A program made the translations under genes and the position numbers. Below the pieces are notes generated by a model. That model worked only from the letters and a program-made list of their open reading frames with translations. It was not told where the DNA came from and did not search any database. Of a stretch of DNA of 64,000 nucleotides, positions 9,282 to 19,113 are shown piece after piece. Position 1 is the first letter of the stretch. Every line of letters starts with the position of its first letter. Origin of the DNA: Cellvibrio sp. UBA7671 (GTDB lineage: Bacteria > Pseudomonadota > Gammaproteobacteria > Pseudomonadales > Cellvibrionaceae); contig DLHJ01000012.1 of assembly GCA_002483145.1 (NCBI GenBank), positions 385,463-449,462 on the forward strand, given 5' to 3'.

Positions 9282-10601
9282 ATGAACATAATAAAATTAC
9301 TTCCCGCCACCAGGCTTTCGTTAATGCTATTGGTGTTTAACCAAGTACACGCCAACCAGTTGTACGAAACACCTGTAAAAGAAAACCAATTTAGTGCCTC
9401 TATTTCGGCTGGCAGTTTGATGACAGACAACGCCGAAAAAACGTTGCTGGAGCCCATAGAGGAACGTCAGGATATTTATGGATTGGGGCTGGTGGCTGAT
9501 TACAGCAATTGGCTGGTGGATGCTGATGTTGATTATCAGCTTCATGCACAAAAATTCTCCGAGCAATCACAGGCCGATGAAGAGTATGCCGATGGCAGCT
9601 CAGTTTTGGTTTTTGGTAAAGAGGCTGATCCTCTGGCATTGGAGCTTGAGCATTCCCGGCGCATGTTGCTCCGGTCACCTGAAGAGGTGACCTTGTTGGA
9701 AAACCAGCAAGAGCGTGAAATGATTTCAGCGCGGCCAATCATCCGCAAAAGGCTATCCGGCGCTGATCGAATTTTTCTGCAGGGGCAAGCGTCAAAAGTG
9801 CGCTTCATAGAAGCCGATGGCAGTCAGGATTCAAAACGCAATGGCGCTACGTTTGGGTGGGCTCATGTCACCTCCAAAACCAGTGCGATGATGTTAAGTT
9901 CACAACAAATGGATGTGAGTTTCGATCAGCAACCTGATGCTGATTATCGTATGGTGAATACAGCACTTTCTTACCAAGTGCAGCTGCGCAAACTGGATTA
10001 CAGTGTACAAGTAGGTTACAACGAAATTTCTCCCGAGACCGGAGAAAAACAGAGTGCTCCCAGTTATAACTTTAGCTTGGGCTACGCCAGTGGATACCAT
10101 CTTTTTACCGCGTCCGCGGATCGGCAGATAACAGATTCGTCGTTTGGTAATGGTAATTTGGGTAATGAAAATCCTATACCGGGTAGCGATGGCTTGTCCC
10201 AAAATTTGGGGAAAATAGACAGGCGCAATATGGCGCTGGATTTTAGTACAGATGCAATCTGTGATCGCTGTACATTTTCGGTTGGAGCATCTTTAGTTGA
10301 CGATGAATATCTCGAGCGCGATGAGCAAGCGCGCAATAACTACCTTCGTTCGGCATTTGTCTATTCATTGTCGAGCGCTGCTAAATTAACGCTGCGAGTG
10401 GATCAATCAAAATACGATCAAGATGTTAATCAGGTTAATAGAGAATACACAACGGATTATTTATCCCTGGAATATGCCTACCGGTTTAATAATGGATTTG
10501 ATATCCGATTATTTTCCCGCAAGGAAGAGCGAGATGGGGAAGGGGAAGTGAATAATTACCAAGAGAATATATATGGTGCCATATTGGAATATGAATTTTG
10601 A
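9282..10601 (+). CDS. PEP-CTERM-system-associated outer-membrane beta-barrel protein (TIGR03016-like)
   Basis: Secreted protein with a classical signal peptide (MNIIKLLPATRL...NQVHA, cleavage after about residue 25). Its body is made of alternating hydrophobic/polar strands, many ending in aromatic residues, and it closes with ILEYEF, a C-terminal Phe typical of outer-membrane barrels. Gene order between the kinase-like gene and prsT is that of exosortase-A loci, where this family is thought to serve EPS export across the outer membrane. The ATG at 9282 is used (439 aa), with GAGG about 6 bases upstream; a GTG at 9270 is in frame but would put charged residues before the signal peptide. Confidence 0.82.
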   Translation: MNIIKLLPATRLSLMLLVFNQVHANQLYETPVKENQFSASISAGSLMTDNAEKTLLEPIEERQDIYGLGLVADYSNWLVDADVDYQLHAQKFSEQSQADEEYADGSSVLVFGKEADPLALELEHSRRMLLRSPEEVTLLENQQEREMISARPIIRKRLSGADRIFLQGQASKVRFIEADGSQDSKRNGATFGWAHVTSKTSAMMLSSQQMDVSFDQQPDADYRMVNTALSYQVQLRKLDYSVQVGYNEISPETGEKQSAPSYNFSLGYASGYHLFTASADRQITDSSFGNGNLGNENPIPGSDGLSQNLGKIDRRNMALDFSTDAICDRCTFSVGASLVDDEYLERDEQARNNYLRSAFVYSLSSAAKLTLRVDQSKYDQDVNQVNREYTTDYLSLEYAYRFNNGFDIRLFSRKEERDGEGEVNNYQENIYGAILEYEF

Positions 10602-10680
10602 TGGGTGCAATACAAAGCGTCGTAATTGGTGGTCAGACTGTGTTACTGGTGAAAACAAAATGGAAATACGGGTGGGGAAA

Positions 10681-13308
10681 ATGAAGAGTTTTTTTAAAAT
10701 AATATTGATTTCACTTTGCGCCGGTTTGATCGCGTGCAGTGATAAACAAGCAGAAAGCCAGGAGCAGGCGCAGCGGCATATAAATTCGGCCAAAGTATAT
10801 ATGGAGCAAGGTCAATATCGCGCGGCGATTATTGAAGCCAAAAATATTATTCAACTGACACCAGAATCGGCCGATGGTTATATTGCTTTGGCGCATATAT
10901 ATAATGAAATTGGCTCTTATGCCTCTGCGCAAAGTTTACTGGAGCAAGTGGTAAAGAAAAACCCTGCAGTGGCGACTGAATTGGCCTATGCCTATTTTCT
11001 TAATAAAAAATCCCTAACGGCAATCAATACCGTAAATACTTATCCGGCTGATGCCAGCAATCCTGAAGCCAAACAGCGTCAGGCGTGGATAAGTGCTATG
11101 TCAAACATTAGCTTGGGCAATAAAGATGGATATGAGTTGGCTCTGAAAGAGTTTAAAGCCCTGGGTGGTAGTGATGCAGAAGCAAAATACATCGAGGCGA
11201 GTTATTTGCTTTCAAAAGGCGAGCTTGAGAATGCTCAGTCTACCTTGACTGAAGTGTTGGCGGCCACTCCGGATAATATCGATGCCTTGACCATGATGGC
11301 TGGTGTAAATATTTTTCTGCGCAATTTGGATGGGGCTGAAAAGCACCTCACCAAAGCGTTGGGCTTGTTGAAAAACACCGACATATTGAGCCGTCGAAAA
11401 GGGCAAATTATCAGCTTGTTAACGGATACCTTGATCCAGCAAGGGCGCACCAGCGAAGCATACACTTACCAAAAATTATTGGCAGAGTCCAACCCGGAAG
11501 GTAATGCTGCGCAACAACGTTTTAGTGAAGCGATGGAGTATTACCAGCAGGGGAAATTTGCTGAAGCAGAAGCTATTTTGCGTGAATTGCGTGAGCAATA
11601 TCCAAACGATAAAAACACTGCAACCCTGCTAGGTATGGTCGAATATCAACAAGGGTCCAATCAACAAGCAGCGGACCTGTTTGATGAATTTATTGACCCG
11701 GAAACTGCCACGCCGTCGGTTCTGCAAGCTGCTGCATTGGTTAAGTTTCGCAATAACCAAATGGATGAAGCGATTGAGTTGTTGAAGAAAGCGGCAGATA
11801 GCCAACCGAACAATCATATTGTGTTGGCCACATATGGTCTGGCTTTGCTCGATAAAGATCCACAAAGTGCAGAGGGCGCGACAGCACTGGAAAAAAGTTT
11901 GGCACTTGAGCCCAAACAACAGCGTATCCGCATTGCGTTGGCGAAGCGCCATTTGCTTTTAAAACAAACTGAGCAGGCAGTGGCGCAGTTGCAAAAAGCT
12001 TATCAGGAGCAGCCAGACGACTTCTATATCCAACAAGCGTATTTCAAAACATTGCTCAACGATAACCAAACCGAAAAGCTGGAAGAAGAAATAACGGCGT
12101 TTAAAAATAAAGACCCGCAAAACTCACGCGGTTACTTTTTTGCAGGCTGGTATCAGTTACAACAAAAAAACTTTTCGGCTGCTGAGCAAGAGTTTGAAAA
12201 AGCCATCGCAGTAAAAGATAGCAAAGAAAAACAATTTGCTTATGCCGGGCTAGCGCAGGTGTATGAAACGCAAGAGCTGGCACAAAAAGCAATTACTGCT
12301 TGGCAATTGGCTCTAGAAGAAGATCCGGGTATGGTTATCGGATATGCCCGCTGGTTTGCGCAAATGCGCAAACTAAAACGTGAGGACTCAGCGTTTTCGT
12401 TTGTGCGTGATCTGGAAGGGAAAACCAGTAAATGGGAGCCATCGGTTGTACTGGCACAATTGTATGTCGGAAAAAACCAATTTTCTGAAGCAATAAAACA
12501 TATTGATATCGCATTGGAGCGTAGTAATAACGCAACCAACATCAAACAAATTGCGGCAAATCTCTACCGTTTACAGGGCGTACAGCTCCGGGGACAAAAT
12601 AAACTGCCTGAAGCACGCGAAAGTTTAATGCAGGCAATCAAATTATTTCCTGAAAATGCCGATTATCTTGCAGTATTGATTGAAACAGAAATTGGTGCCA
12701 AGAATATTCAAGAGGCGCAAAAACTACTCGACCAATTTGTTAAAACTCCAGAGAACGAAGCTGAGCGTCTATTTTTGCAAGGTTTGATTCGTTTTGCAGA
12801 AGATAAAAAAGACGAAGGTTTTCAGCTGTACATGCAATCCTGGGCAGCCAAGCCGATGGAAATTGTTGCTGAGCAAATTTACGGTTTTCATCACAAAGGC
12901 GGCAATCAAGAAAAAGCTGAAGCTTTCCTTGCGGATTGGTATGAGAAATTACCTAAGAGCAACAGGGCGTCGTTGTTGCTGGCTGTGAGTGCTCAAGGTA
13001 AGAATGATCCCAAGCAAGCTATTGCCTGGTATGAGAAATCCGTTGAGTTAAATCCGCAAATGCCTGCGGCATTGAACAACCTCGCGTGGATGTATTATGA
13101 AAGCAAAGATCCGCGTGCACTTGAGTATGCTAAAAGGGCTTATGAGCTTGCCCCCAATGTAGCAGCCATTGTTGATACCTACGGCTGGATTTTGGTGGAA
13201 CGAGGCGATTTACAAAAGGGTATTGAGCTGCTCACTAAAGCAGTAGCTTTGGAGCCTGATAATCAAGAGATGCAGTACCATCTCAAAGAAGCACAAAGCC
13301 GTCAGTAA
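10681..13308 (+). CDS. prsT: XrtA/PEP-CTERM-system TPR-repeat lipoprotein PrsT
   Basis: Large periplasmic TPR protein characteristic of exosortase-A EPS loci. The N-terminus is a lipoprotein signal with lipobox LIAC followed by SDKQ; the rest is about twenty tetratricopeptide repeats (for example YMEQGQYRAAIIEAKNII and ALNNLAWMYYES) to the C-terminus. It is thought to assemble or guide the polymer in the periplasm; that role is inference from the family. The start is ATG 10681 (875 aa), directly behind GGTGGGGAAA and at the signal peptide; the open frame extends further upstream but without a signal. Last gene of the plus-strand core operon, followed by a strong terminator. Confidence 0.93.
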   Translation: MKSFFKIILISLCAGLIACSDKQAESQEQAQRHINSAKVYMEQGQYRAAIIEAKNIIQLTPESADGYIALAHIYNEIGSYASAQSLLEQVVKKNPAVATELAYAYFLNKKSLTAINTVNTYPADASNPEAKQRQAWISAMSNISLGNKDGYELALKEFKALGGSDAEAKYIEASYLLSKGELENAQSTLTEVLAATPDNIDALTMMAGVNIFLRNLDGAEKHLTKALGLLKNTDILSRRKGQIISLLTDTLIQQGRTSEAYTYQKLLAESNPEGNAAQQRFSEAMEYYQQGKFAEAEAILRELREQYPNDKNTATLLGMVEYQQGSNQQAADLFDEFIDPETATPSVLQAAALVKFRNNQMDEAIELLKKAADSQPNNHIVLATYGLALLDKDPQSAEGATALEKSLALEPKQQRIRIALAKRHLLLKQTEQAVAQLQKAYQEQPDDFYIQQAYFKTLLNDNQTEKLEEEITAFKNKDPQNSRGYFFAGWYQLQQKNFSAAEQEFEKAIAVKDSKEKQFAYAGLAQVYETQELAQKAITAWQLALEEDPGMVIGYARWFAQMRKLKREDSAFSFVRDLEGKTSKWEPSVVLAQLYVGKNQFSEAIKHIDIALERSNNATNIKQIAANLYRLQGVQLRGQNKLPEARESLMQAIKLFPENADYLAVLIETEIGAKNIQEAQKLLDQFVKTPENEAERLFLQGLIRFAEDKKDEGFQLYMQSWAAKPMEIVAEQIYGFHHKGGNQEKAEAFLADWYEKLPKSNRASLLLAVSAQGKNDPKQAIAWYEKSVELNPQMPAALNNLAWMYYESKDPRALEYAKRAYELAPNVAAIVDTYGWILVERGDLQKGIELLTKAVALEPDNQEMQYHLKEAQSRQ

Positions 13309-13320
13309 TTAATAAAAACT

Positions 13321-13354
13321 AGCGAGCAGTTTTACGACTGCTCGCTATTTTTTT
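13321..13354 (+). terminator. Rho-independent terminator after prsT
   Basis: AGCGAGCAGT and ACTGCTCGCT form a perfect 10-bp stem with a 6-base loop, followed by A and a run of seven T. It lies 12 bases after the prsT stop and ends the core EPS operon. Confidence 0.93.
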
Positions 13355-13374
13355 GTCTATAGCGAATCCATGTC

Positions 13375-14406
13375 ATGAGCGATTACTTTCCCGCAGCAAA
13401 TTGTCCAGGGATTTTTTCTACTCGGGAATGGAGGGAGGCCTGGGAAAATGCATGGGCAGATCACAACGCTATTATAGCGGTTGGAGATCAGCATCCAGGG
13501 ATCAATGACCAGCAGACATTTTATTGCTACCAACAAAAAAAGCCGTCGTTCCTTTCATTTCAAACACTTTTTCCTGCGGGTATGTCCACCAGTGTCAGCC
13601 CAAGTTTGCGCAGCGAGTATTTCATGCTGGTCAATCAGCAAGCGGAGACATTTATTGCCGCTGCCCTTGATCATCCGTGGAGTCAGTTATTTCTTCCCGA
13701 CATTATGTCCGCCACACCAGAATATGCCGCGTTGGTCAACGCCGCAAAAGCCAAAGGTTTGCAAGTATTGGTGCGGGACGTCGCGACAAGTTACGCGGTG
13801 CGTTTACAGGAAAATAGTTTCGATAATTATCTAAAACATATCGGCAGTAACACGCGCTTGAAGTTATTTAACAAGCGTAAAAAGCTGTATGCCATCGGTG
13901 ATATTAGCCAGCAAAATCTGTGGCCAGATTTGGATGGGTTTATTCGTATCCTCAATGAGTTTCATCTGCAGCGCTGGGATAAACCATGCTATCAAGGGCG
14001 CAACTTAAAACAAATCATCACATTTTTACAGCGCATTGCCGATGTGGGTGGAAAGCCGGATCTCTCAGTTATTTATTGCAACGGCAAGCCTGTCTCGGCG
14101 GTTTTGGATCTTTACTACCGGCAGCGGATATATAATATCCAGTCGGGATATGTTGAAAAATTTCAGGATGGAATATCGCTGGGCACCTTGCATCTGGGAA
14201 TGCAAATAGAAAAGGCATTTACAACCGATGCCATTTATTATGATTTCATGGCGGGTAACGGCAAGAATTCCAATTACAAACAATCACTCGCCACTCACCA
14301 CGCCCATTTTGCGAGTTTGATGTTAGTGAGAAACCCACTGCTAAAAAGTTTGTATTACATGAATGACTTTTTGCAACGAATGAAAGCGCCTAGGGAATCC
14401 CTTTAA
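13375..14406 (+). CDS. GNAT/CelD-like acyltransferase of the EPS locus
   Basis: Predicted acyltransferase of the GNAT fold (CelD/BcsL group), probably adding acyl groups to the polysaccharide or its precursors. The conserved region of this group, NTRLKLFNKRKKL, is at about residues 157-170, and the C-terminal half has the GNAT-like core with YNIQSGYVEKFQDGISLGTL and a final YDFMAGNGKNSNYK that mirrors the CelD/FemAB acyl-CoA fold. No clear ribosome binding site precedes the ATG. Its 3' end overlaps the convergent FemAB-like gene by 17 bases, so the two transcripts are antisense at their ends. The acyl donor and acceptor are unknown. Confidence 0.72.
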   Translation: MSDYFPAANCPGIFSTREWREAWENAWADHNAIIAVGDQHPGINDQQTFYCYQQKKPSFLSFQTLFPAGMSTSVSPSLRSEYFMLVNQQAETFIAAALDHPWSQLFLPDIMSATPEYAALVNAAKAKGLQVLVRDVATSYAVRLQENSFDNYLKHIGSNTRLKLFNKRKKLYAIGDISQQNLWPDLDGFIRILNEFHLQRWDKPCYQGRNLKQIITFLQRIADVGGKPDLSVIYCNGKPVSAVLDLYYRQRIYNIQSGYVEKFQDGISLGTLHLGMQIEKAFTTDAIYYDFMAGNGKNSNYKQSLATHHAHFASLMLVRNPLLKSLYYMNDFLQRMKAPRESL

Positions 14407-15685
14407 TAATTGTCGGGCCGATAATTTTTGTCAGCCATACCGGCAGCCATTTCCAAAGCATAATAAAAATTTTAAGTTTCGGGTTGTCGGGGTTAAGCTC
14501 AGGTTTTTGCGCGTTTTCTGGCAACAGGGTGTACCAATAATTCTGGCAAGGCTCTGCTCCCCATTGTTTTTTGAATTTGAATGTGCCGGCATCCAATGTT
14601 GAGCGGCCAAAATCAAAATAGTGACAGCCCTGGTTTATTGCGAACGAAAGTACCTTGCGATACATCCACATGTTGGCGTTGTACTTGTTCGCTGATTGAA
14701 TGGTTGATGCCCAGGGAATTTCCATCAGCTTGCCATGATTGACCAAAAAAGCGCACGAAACGGGTTTTTGTTTGACATACACAATGAGTAGGGCTGCATT
14801 TAAACCCGGGTGTTGCAGAATATTTGCGAACCATTGTATGGCGTACACGGGTGTTCCCAGGTCGCGCATGTTGCGAGCGAATACGCGATAAAAATCTTCC
14901 AGCAATTCCATTTTTCCAATTTTATATTCCGGCAAAAATTCATCCGCTTTTTTATATTGGGCGCGCACTTTGCTGCCCAGCATTTTATCCAGCTCTGTGT
15001 CGTTTGCCGGTAATACCAAAATCATGGATGCTTTTTTGGTGGAAGGATTATCCCCGAGGTTGGGATAAATACTGCGTATCTCAATATGGCGTAATTCCAG
15101 CTCTGTGCGCAGTGCGCGTAATTTATCGATGAGTGCCAGACAGATATCAAAATACTCGCACACTATGCCGCCGTAATTCAGGTAGGGCATTGAAACCGCG
15201 AATTTGCCGAATAGTGGCGATGAAAACACCGTAACAGGAATGCCGCCCAATAATTTACCTTGTTTATCGCGCGCGCAGACCAGCAGTGAATGGTGCCCAA
15301 AACTTTGCTCGATTACCTCTGCCCAAGCGGGATTGTGGCTCGGTAGTGCATAAGCATGTTGCGCCACAAATACCGGCCAATCTGTTACAGCTGCAAAGTT
15401 ATCAACGGATAGCGTAAATGGATTGTCCCAGCAGCGGTGCTGATTAAGCGTAGGAAATACTGGTGTGATTGACGCGGCGGGCGCTTGGCTGGTGGTAGTG
15501 GGTGCCTCTGCATCCTTTAACGCGCTTTCAAGCTGTTTGATGCGCAGGGATATGTCTTTCATCAACTCTAATTGCTGTGCGTATTCGACACTATCCTTGA
15601 GCAAGTGTTTAAATTTTCCGGAAATAATTCCTTTTTCAACTTTCAGCGATTTAAGCTCGCTGTGCAGTGCCGATGGCAAATTCAT
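14390..15685 (-). CDS. FemAB-family XrtA/PEP-CTERM-system-associated protein
   Basis: FemAB-related N-acyltransferase fold, a standard member of exosortase-A loci. An N-terminal coiled coil (about residues 7-60) precedes a duplicated GNAT domain with FGHHSLLVCARD, LLGGIPVTVFSSPLFGKF, MPYLNYGG and the C-terminal FDFGRSTLDAGTFKFKKQWG, all diagnostic of this subfamily. Its biochemical role is not established; an aminoacyl or acyl transfer to the polymer is likely from the fold. The ATG at 15685 (431 aa) avoids the 56-base overlap with the upstream deacetylase that the ATG at 15757 would create. Last gene of a four-gene minus-strand operon with ATP-grasp and two deacetylases. Confidence 0.9.
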   Translation of the reverse strand: MNLPSALHSELKSLKVEKGIISGKFKHLLKDSVEYAQQLELMKDISLRIKQLESALKDAEAPTTTSQAPAASITPVFPTLNQHRCWDNPFTLSVDNFAAVTDWPVFVAQHAYALPSHNPAWAEVIEQSFGHHSLLVCARDKQGKLLGGIPVTVFSSPLFGKFAVSMPYLNYGGIVCEYFDICLALIDKLRALRTELELRHIEIRSIYPNLGDNPSTKKASMILVLPANDTELDKMLGSKVRAQYKKADEFLPEYKIGKMELLEDFYRVFARNMRDLGTPVYAIQWFANILQHPGLNAALLIVYVKQKPVSCAFLVNHGKLMEIPWASTIQSANKYNANMWMYRKVLSFAINQGCHYFDFGRSTLDAGTFKFKKQWGAEPCQNYWYTLLPENAQKPELNPDNPKLKIFIMLWKWLPVWLTKIIGPTIIKGIP

Positions 15686-15701
15686 AACGCGGGTAAACCT
15701 G

Positions 15702-16706
15702 TTAAATTGAGCTGCGAATATATTCAAGCCAGGAAGAATACCTGACAAATTTATCAAAACTGTTTGGGAAGCTGTGGCGTTTAATATGCAGTGGCTTTTC
15801 CTTTATGTGCTGCAAGCGCATATTGCCTGGCATCGCAGTGAGTGCAGCCACAAATCCTGCCGCTTTTACCAATTCAGCTTGATGAGGTAAGTAATCTTGT
15901 GCTGTGCCGGATGGATAACAAAAAACCTGGGAGGGGTTATTTATTTCCTGTCCAAGTCGATGGTTGGCGCGCGCTAATTCCGCACTAATTTGCGCATCCG
16001 ACAGCGCTGCAAAAACCTGATGGCTGCAAGCGTGTGAGCCTATGCGCAACCCTTGCAATTCTGCTGCACGTAAACTATCCCAAGAGGCAGGCGTATACGT
16101 TGAGGGTGCATTTGTTGGGAGCTCAACCGCAAGTGCCGCCACTGCATCCTGTACAAATTGCATCAAATCAGCAGAGCTAAGTGTTTTGCCAAAGCGAGTA
16201 AGTTGGCGGCGGCTGTGTGTACGTGCTACCGGATGGGTTAAATCGAGCTTGAAAGGCTTTTGCTGATAGTGAAATTCCACTTGGCTGAGTGCAGAACTCC
16301 ATACAGCGTAATTTAATTTTGCATCCCATGGCCAATCGTGGCGATCAACCATATCAACAATCGTGTAGAGCGTTGGTTTGGCATCATGTTGTAATAACAC
16401 TGGTACCAATTGATCTACTTGATCCTGATAGCCGTCATCAAGAGTAAAACAAATGGTCGGCCGCTCACGATTATTACCAGCCAAGGCATCGGCAACTAAC
16501 TCATCAATAGAGGCAAACTCAAAACCGCTTTTTCGCGCATAATTAAGGCAGTCATCAAGCAGTCTTGGAGCGAGTCCTTCATAGGCGCCGTTGTCAGGTT
16601 GCGGGCGATGAATCATGTAGATGGTGACATAATGCCCCACCAAAAAATTCATCAGCCGTGTCAACCTTGGCGATGTTAATGTCGATTGCAGCAATCTACT
16701 CATCAA
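15702..16706 (-). CDS. Polysaccharide deacetylase family protein
   Basis: CE4/NodB esterase homologue. Motif 1 is CFTLDDGYQD (about residues 87-96) with the catalytic base and metal Asp, and motif 2 is SHACSH with the two metal-binding His. The strands between are interrupted by a long insertion (about 120-205), as in the polysaccharide deacetylases with an internal helical segment. No signal peptide, so it would act on cytoplasmic lipid-linked intermediates. The gene ends 16 bases before the FemAB-like start and begins 37 bases after a second deacetylase; the two paralogues share architecture and may deacetylate different residues. Confidence 0.85.
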   Translation of the reverse strand: MMSRLLQSTLTSPRLTRLMNFLVGHYVTIYMIHRPQPDNGAYEGLAPRLLDDCLNYARKSGFEFASIDELVADALAGNNRERPTICFTLDDGYQDQVDQLVPVLLQHDAKPTLYTIVDMVDRHDWPWDAKLNYAVWSSALSQVEFHYQQKPFKLDLTHPVARTHSRRQLTRFGKTLSSADLMQFVQDAVAALAVELPTNAPSTYTPASWDSLRAAELQGLRIGSHACSHQVFAALSDAQISAELARANHRLGQEINNPSQVFCYPSGTAQDYLPHQAELVKAAGFVAALTAMPGNMRLQHIKEKPLHIKRHSFPNSFDKFVRYSSWLEYIRSSI

Positions 16707-16743
16707 CCATTAATTCCATGTAATAAAAAATTCAGTGAATCAA

Positions 16744-17751
16744 TTACACCCAGCCTGACAAGCGGGCACCTAACAGGCGCGGTGTATTGCTCACTTGTTC
16801 GTGTACACCAATACGGCACAGTTGGTGTACGGGCGTGCGTGTAGCATTCACAATGCCGCGTTGTGTAGTAACGGCAGCTCGATACGTGGCCGTGACAGCA
16901 TCCAATGCAGCTTGATTGTAATCGCCGTTGGGAAAGCAAAAAATATCTATCGCATCTGGTAACTGTGCTTGCAATAGCGCTTTACTGGCGACAATTTCGT
17001 GTGCAATTTCATCGCTGCTGAGCTGGGCATTCAACCGTTTGTGATTGCAAGTGTGCGAACCAATTTTGACGAGGCCGGATTGCGTCATGCTGCGCAGTTC
17101 ATCCCAGGTCATCAAGCCGCGCGGCATACTAAACGTCAGTAGTGTTTGCCAATTGAGAGCGGTAAGCGCAGCAAAAATATCGGCATCGCTGGATTGTTTG
17201 AGCGCTTTAATAACGGTGGCAATAAATTCGCGATTTTTAGTATCGCCGACGGTGCCTGTTTGTGCCAGTGCGCGCGCAAATACCGGTTGTTGCTGCAGTG
17301 CGCTGAGTGCATTGCTGTGCAGCAGCGCGCTCACAATGTTGGGCCAAAACTGAAACTCAGTGCCAATTTTTTCCACCACCGCAAACAGGGTTACGGGGGT
17401 TGCTTCGGCATTAATAATCGGCAACGCGTATTCGTAGTTATCGTACCAGCCATCATCAAATGTCACCACGCACGCACGGCGCGGCAAACGCTCACCCGCT
17501 TCACGCAAACGCAGCCACTCGGAAAAATCCATCAGATCAAAATGCCGTTTTAATTCGCGCAGGTGCATGCTGAAGGTTTCGGGGGTGATAATCATGCCCG
17601 GTTCTTCAAGCTGGTAGCGGATATCCGTGTGCGGCAATATGCGGTGATACATCAGCACCCAAAGCTGTGGATCTTGCTGCAACCAATTCATCCGGTGGGA
17701 ACCGAAATAGTTGGCGCCGCGCGTGGCGATCTGTTTGAGTAACTGTTTCAT
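16744..17751 (-). CDS. Polysaccharide deacetylase family protein
   Basis: Second CE4/NodB esterase homologue of this operon. Motif 1 is VTFDDGWYDNY (about residues 96-106), motif 2 is GSHTCNH, and the C-terminal part contains CFPNGDYN, the usual strand carrying a catalytic residue of the family. As in its neighbour, an internal insertion (about 145-215) separates the two motifs. A basic, possibly amphipathic N-terminus is not a signal peptide. It starts 57 bases after the ATP-grasp stop. Together with the genes at 1338 and 15702 it makes three deacetylases in one EPS locus. Confidence 0.86.
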   Translation of the reverse strand: MKQLLKQIATRGANYFGSHRMNWLQQDPQLWVLMYHRILPHTDIRYQLEEPGMIITPETFSMHLRELKRHFDLMDFSEWLRLREAGERLPRRACVVTFDDGWYDNYEYALPIINAEATPVTLFAVVEKIGTEFQFWPNIVSALLHSNALSALQQQPVFARALAQTGTVGDTKNREFIATVIKALKQSSDADIFAALTALNWQTLLTFSMPRGLMTWDELRSMTQSGLVKIGSHTCNHKRLNAQLSSDEIAHEIVASKALLQAQLPDAIDIFCFPNGDYNQAALDAVTATYRAAVTTQRGIVNATRTPVHQLCRIGVHEQVSNTPRLLGARLSGWV

Positions 17752-17808
17752 AGTGATTAAAGTTTAGTCGCCATTCATTTTTGTGTGGTAATTCTTTCCG
17801 GGCAAATA

Positions 17809-18990
17809 CTATTGGCGCCCCAAAAGCTGGCGCACATAGGTTTTTATTTCGTACCACCCAGGCCCTAAGTCACCCCAGCGATTGGTTTCATGACGGGTTT
17901 TAAAAAATGCAGTGGGCGCAAAAAAAGCCAGCACCCGCTGCATTTTTTGCGCAAGCGGATAAGCACTTTTTAAATACAGATAAAGACTGTCCAGATCACC
18001 CAACAGCCAGCGCAAACGCTGCCCTTTGCGGTATTCCGTTGTCGAAGGCTCGCCTGCTATGCCCAATTCATGCTGTACCAGCAGGGCAGGAAAATTGACC
18101 CCCGCATCTATCGCCAATTGCAGCGAGCCCCAAAAGCGGGTGTTCACTTCCATTAAATAAGGTTGCCCATCTGGCGTTATGCGGAATTCAACCATCGCCA
18201 CCCCGTGCCAATGCACATGGTCCAGCAGCTGCTGTGCGTATTGTTTCAGCGCGGGGTCAATAGCTACACTCTCACTCAGCACACTCACACCGCCTTGCGG
18301 TGGCTTTTCGCGCAGGCGTCGGTGAGCAAAAAAATGGGTTGCCTTGCCTTTGTTATACAAACAAAAAACACCCGCGCCGCTACCGGGAATAAATTCTTGC
18401 AGCATAAAAGGATACTGCTCCAGATAAGGTGCAGCAGTACGTGCGCGCTGCCAATCCTGTTCTGATTGCAGTACCTTGACGCTCGTGGCTATCCATCCTG
18501 CGGGTGTAAAGATTTTTGATAGACAAGGTTTGATGACGCACGGATAAGACCACCGGCTCGCATCAGCGCCAGCTGCATTTTCGAACAGGGTAAATTCAGG
18601 AACAGGCACGCCGCAGGCTTTTGCTTGCTCAAGCAAACGATATTTATCAGCAAGCGACATCACTGTATTGTAATCGGCAAACGCTAAACGCACATGGGGC
18701 AGGCGGCTGGAGTGCATCAGGAGCAACTGGCTGGTGATTTCGGTTACTGGAATCACCAGTGCAAACTGGCGGATGGTACAAATATTTTCCAGCCACTGGA
18801 TATAGGACTCGGGTTCCGCTGAAGGGCAGGGCGACTGCAAATATTCCTGCGAATATTTCGATGCGGCGGCCAAGGCAAAGGTAGATGAATCCGACGTGAC
18901 TATCTGGATGTTGTCGAGCTTTCCCAGTGAGCGGGTTACCGCCAAAGCGCTGCGCTGCGCTGCATCAAGAACAAGAATTAAGTGTGTCAT
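17809..18990 (-). CDS. ATP-grasp domain-containing ligase
   Basis: ATP-dependent carboxylate-amine (or thiol) ligase of the carbamoyl-phosphate-synthase-like ATP-grasp superfamily. A pre-ATP-grasp domain (LILVLDAAQRSALAVTRSL) is followed by the ATP-binding region with YPCVIKPCLS, EQYPFMLQEFIPGSG and the metal/nucleotide motif LMEVNTRFWGS. Family members in polysaccharide loci join amino acids or other amines to carboxyl groups such as uronic acids, which would fit the uronate-forming enzymes at 2300-4586; this is inference. The ATG at 18990 (393 aa) is chosen because homology begins there; the upstream in-frame ATG at 19095 would add an unrelated 35 residues. First gene of the four-gene operon. 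Confidence 0.82.
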   Translation of the reverse strand: MTHLILVLDAAQRSALAVTRSLGKLDNIQIVTSDSSTFALAAASKYSQEYLQSPCPSAEPESYIQWLENICTIRQFALVIPVTEITSQLLLMHSSRLPHVRLAFADYNTVMSLADKYRLLEQAKACGVPVPEFTLFENAAGADASRWSYPCVIKPCLSKIFTPAGWIATSVKVLQSEQDWQRARTAAPYLEQYPFMLQEFIPGSGAGVFCLYNKGKATHFFAHRRLREKPPQGGVSVLSESVAIDPALKQYAQQLLDHVHWHGVAMVEFRITPDGQPYLMEVNTRFWGSLQLAIDAGVNFPALLVQHELGIAGEPSTTEYRKGQRLRWLLGDLDSLYLYLKSAYPLAQKMQRVLAFFAPTAFFKTRHETNRWGDLGPGWYEIKTYVRQLLGRQ

Positions 18991-19113
18991 GTCACTGCAA
19001 CCAGCCTTAGTTAACCAGCATAAAATCATTGTGCAAACGGCATCAGATAAAAACAGCGCGCAGCGCGAATGATACGGATTGGCTAACAAATCCACAAGCG
19101 CGCAACCAGATGG

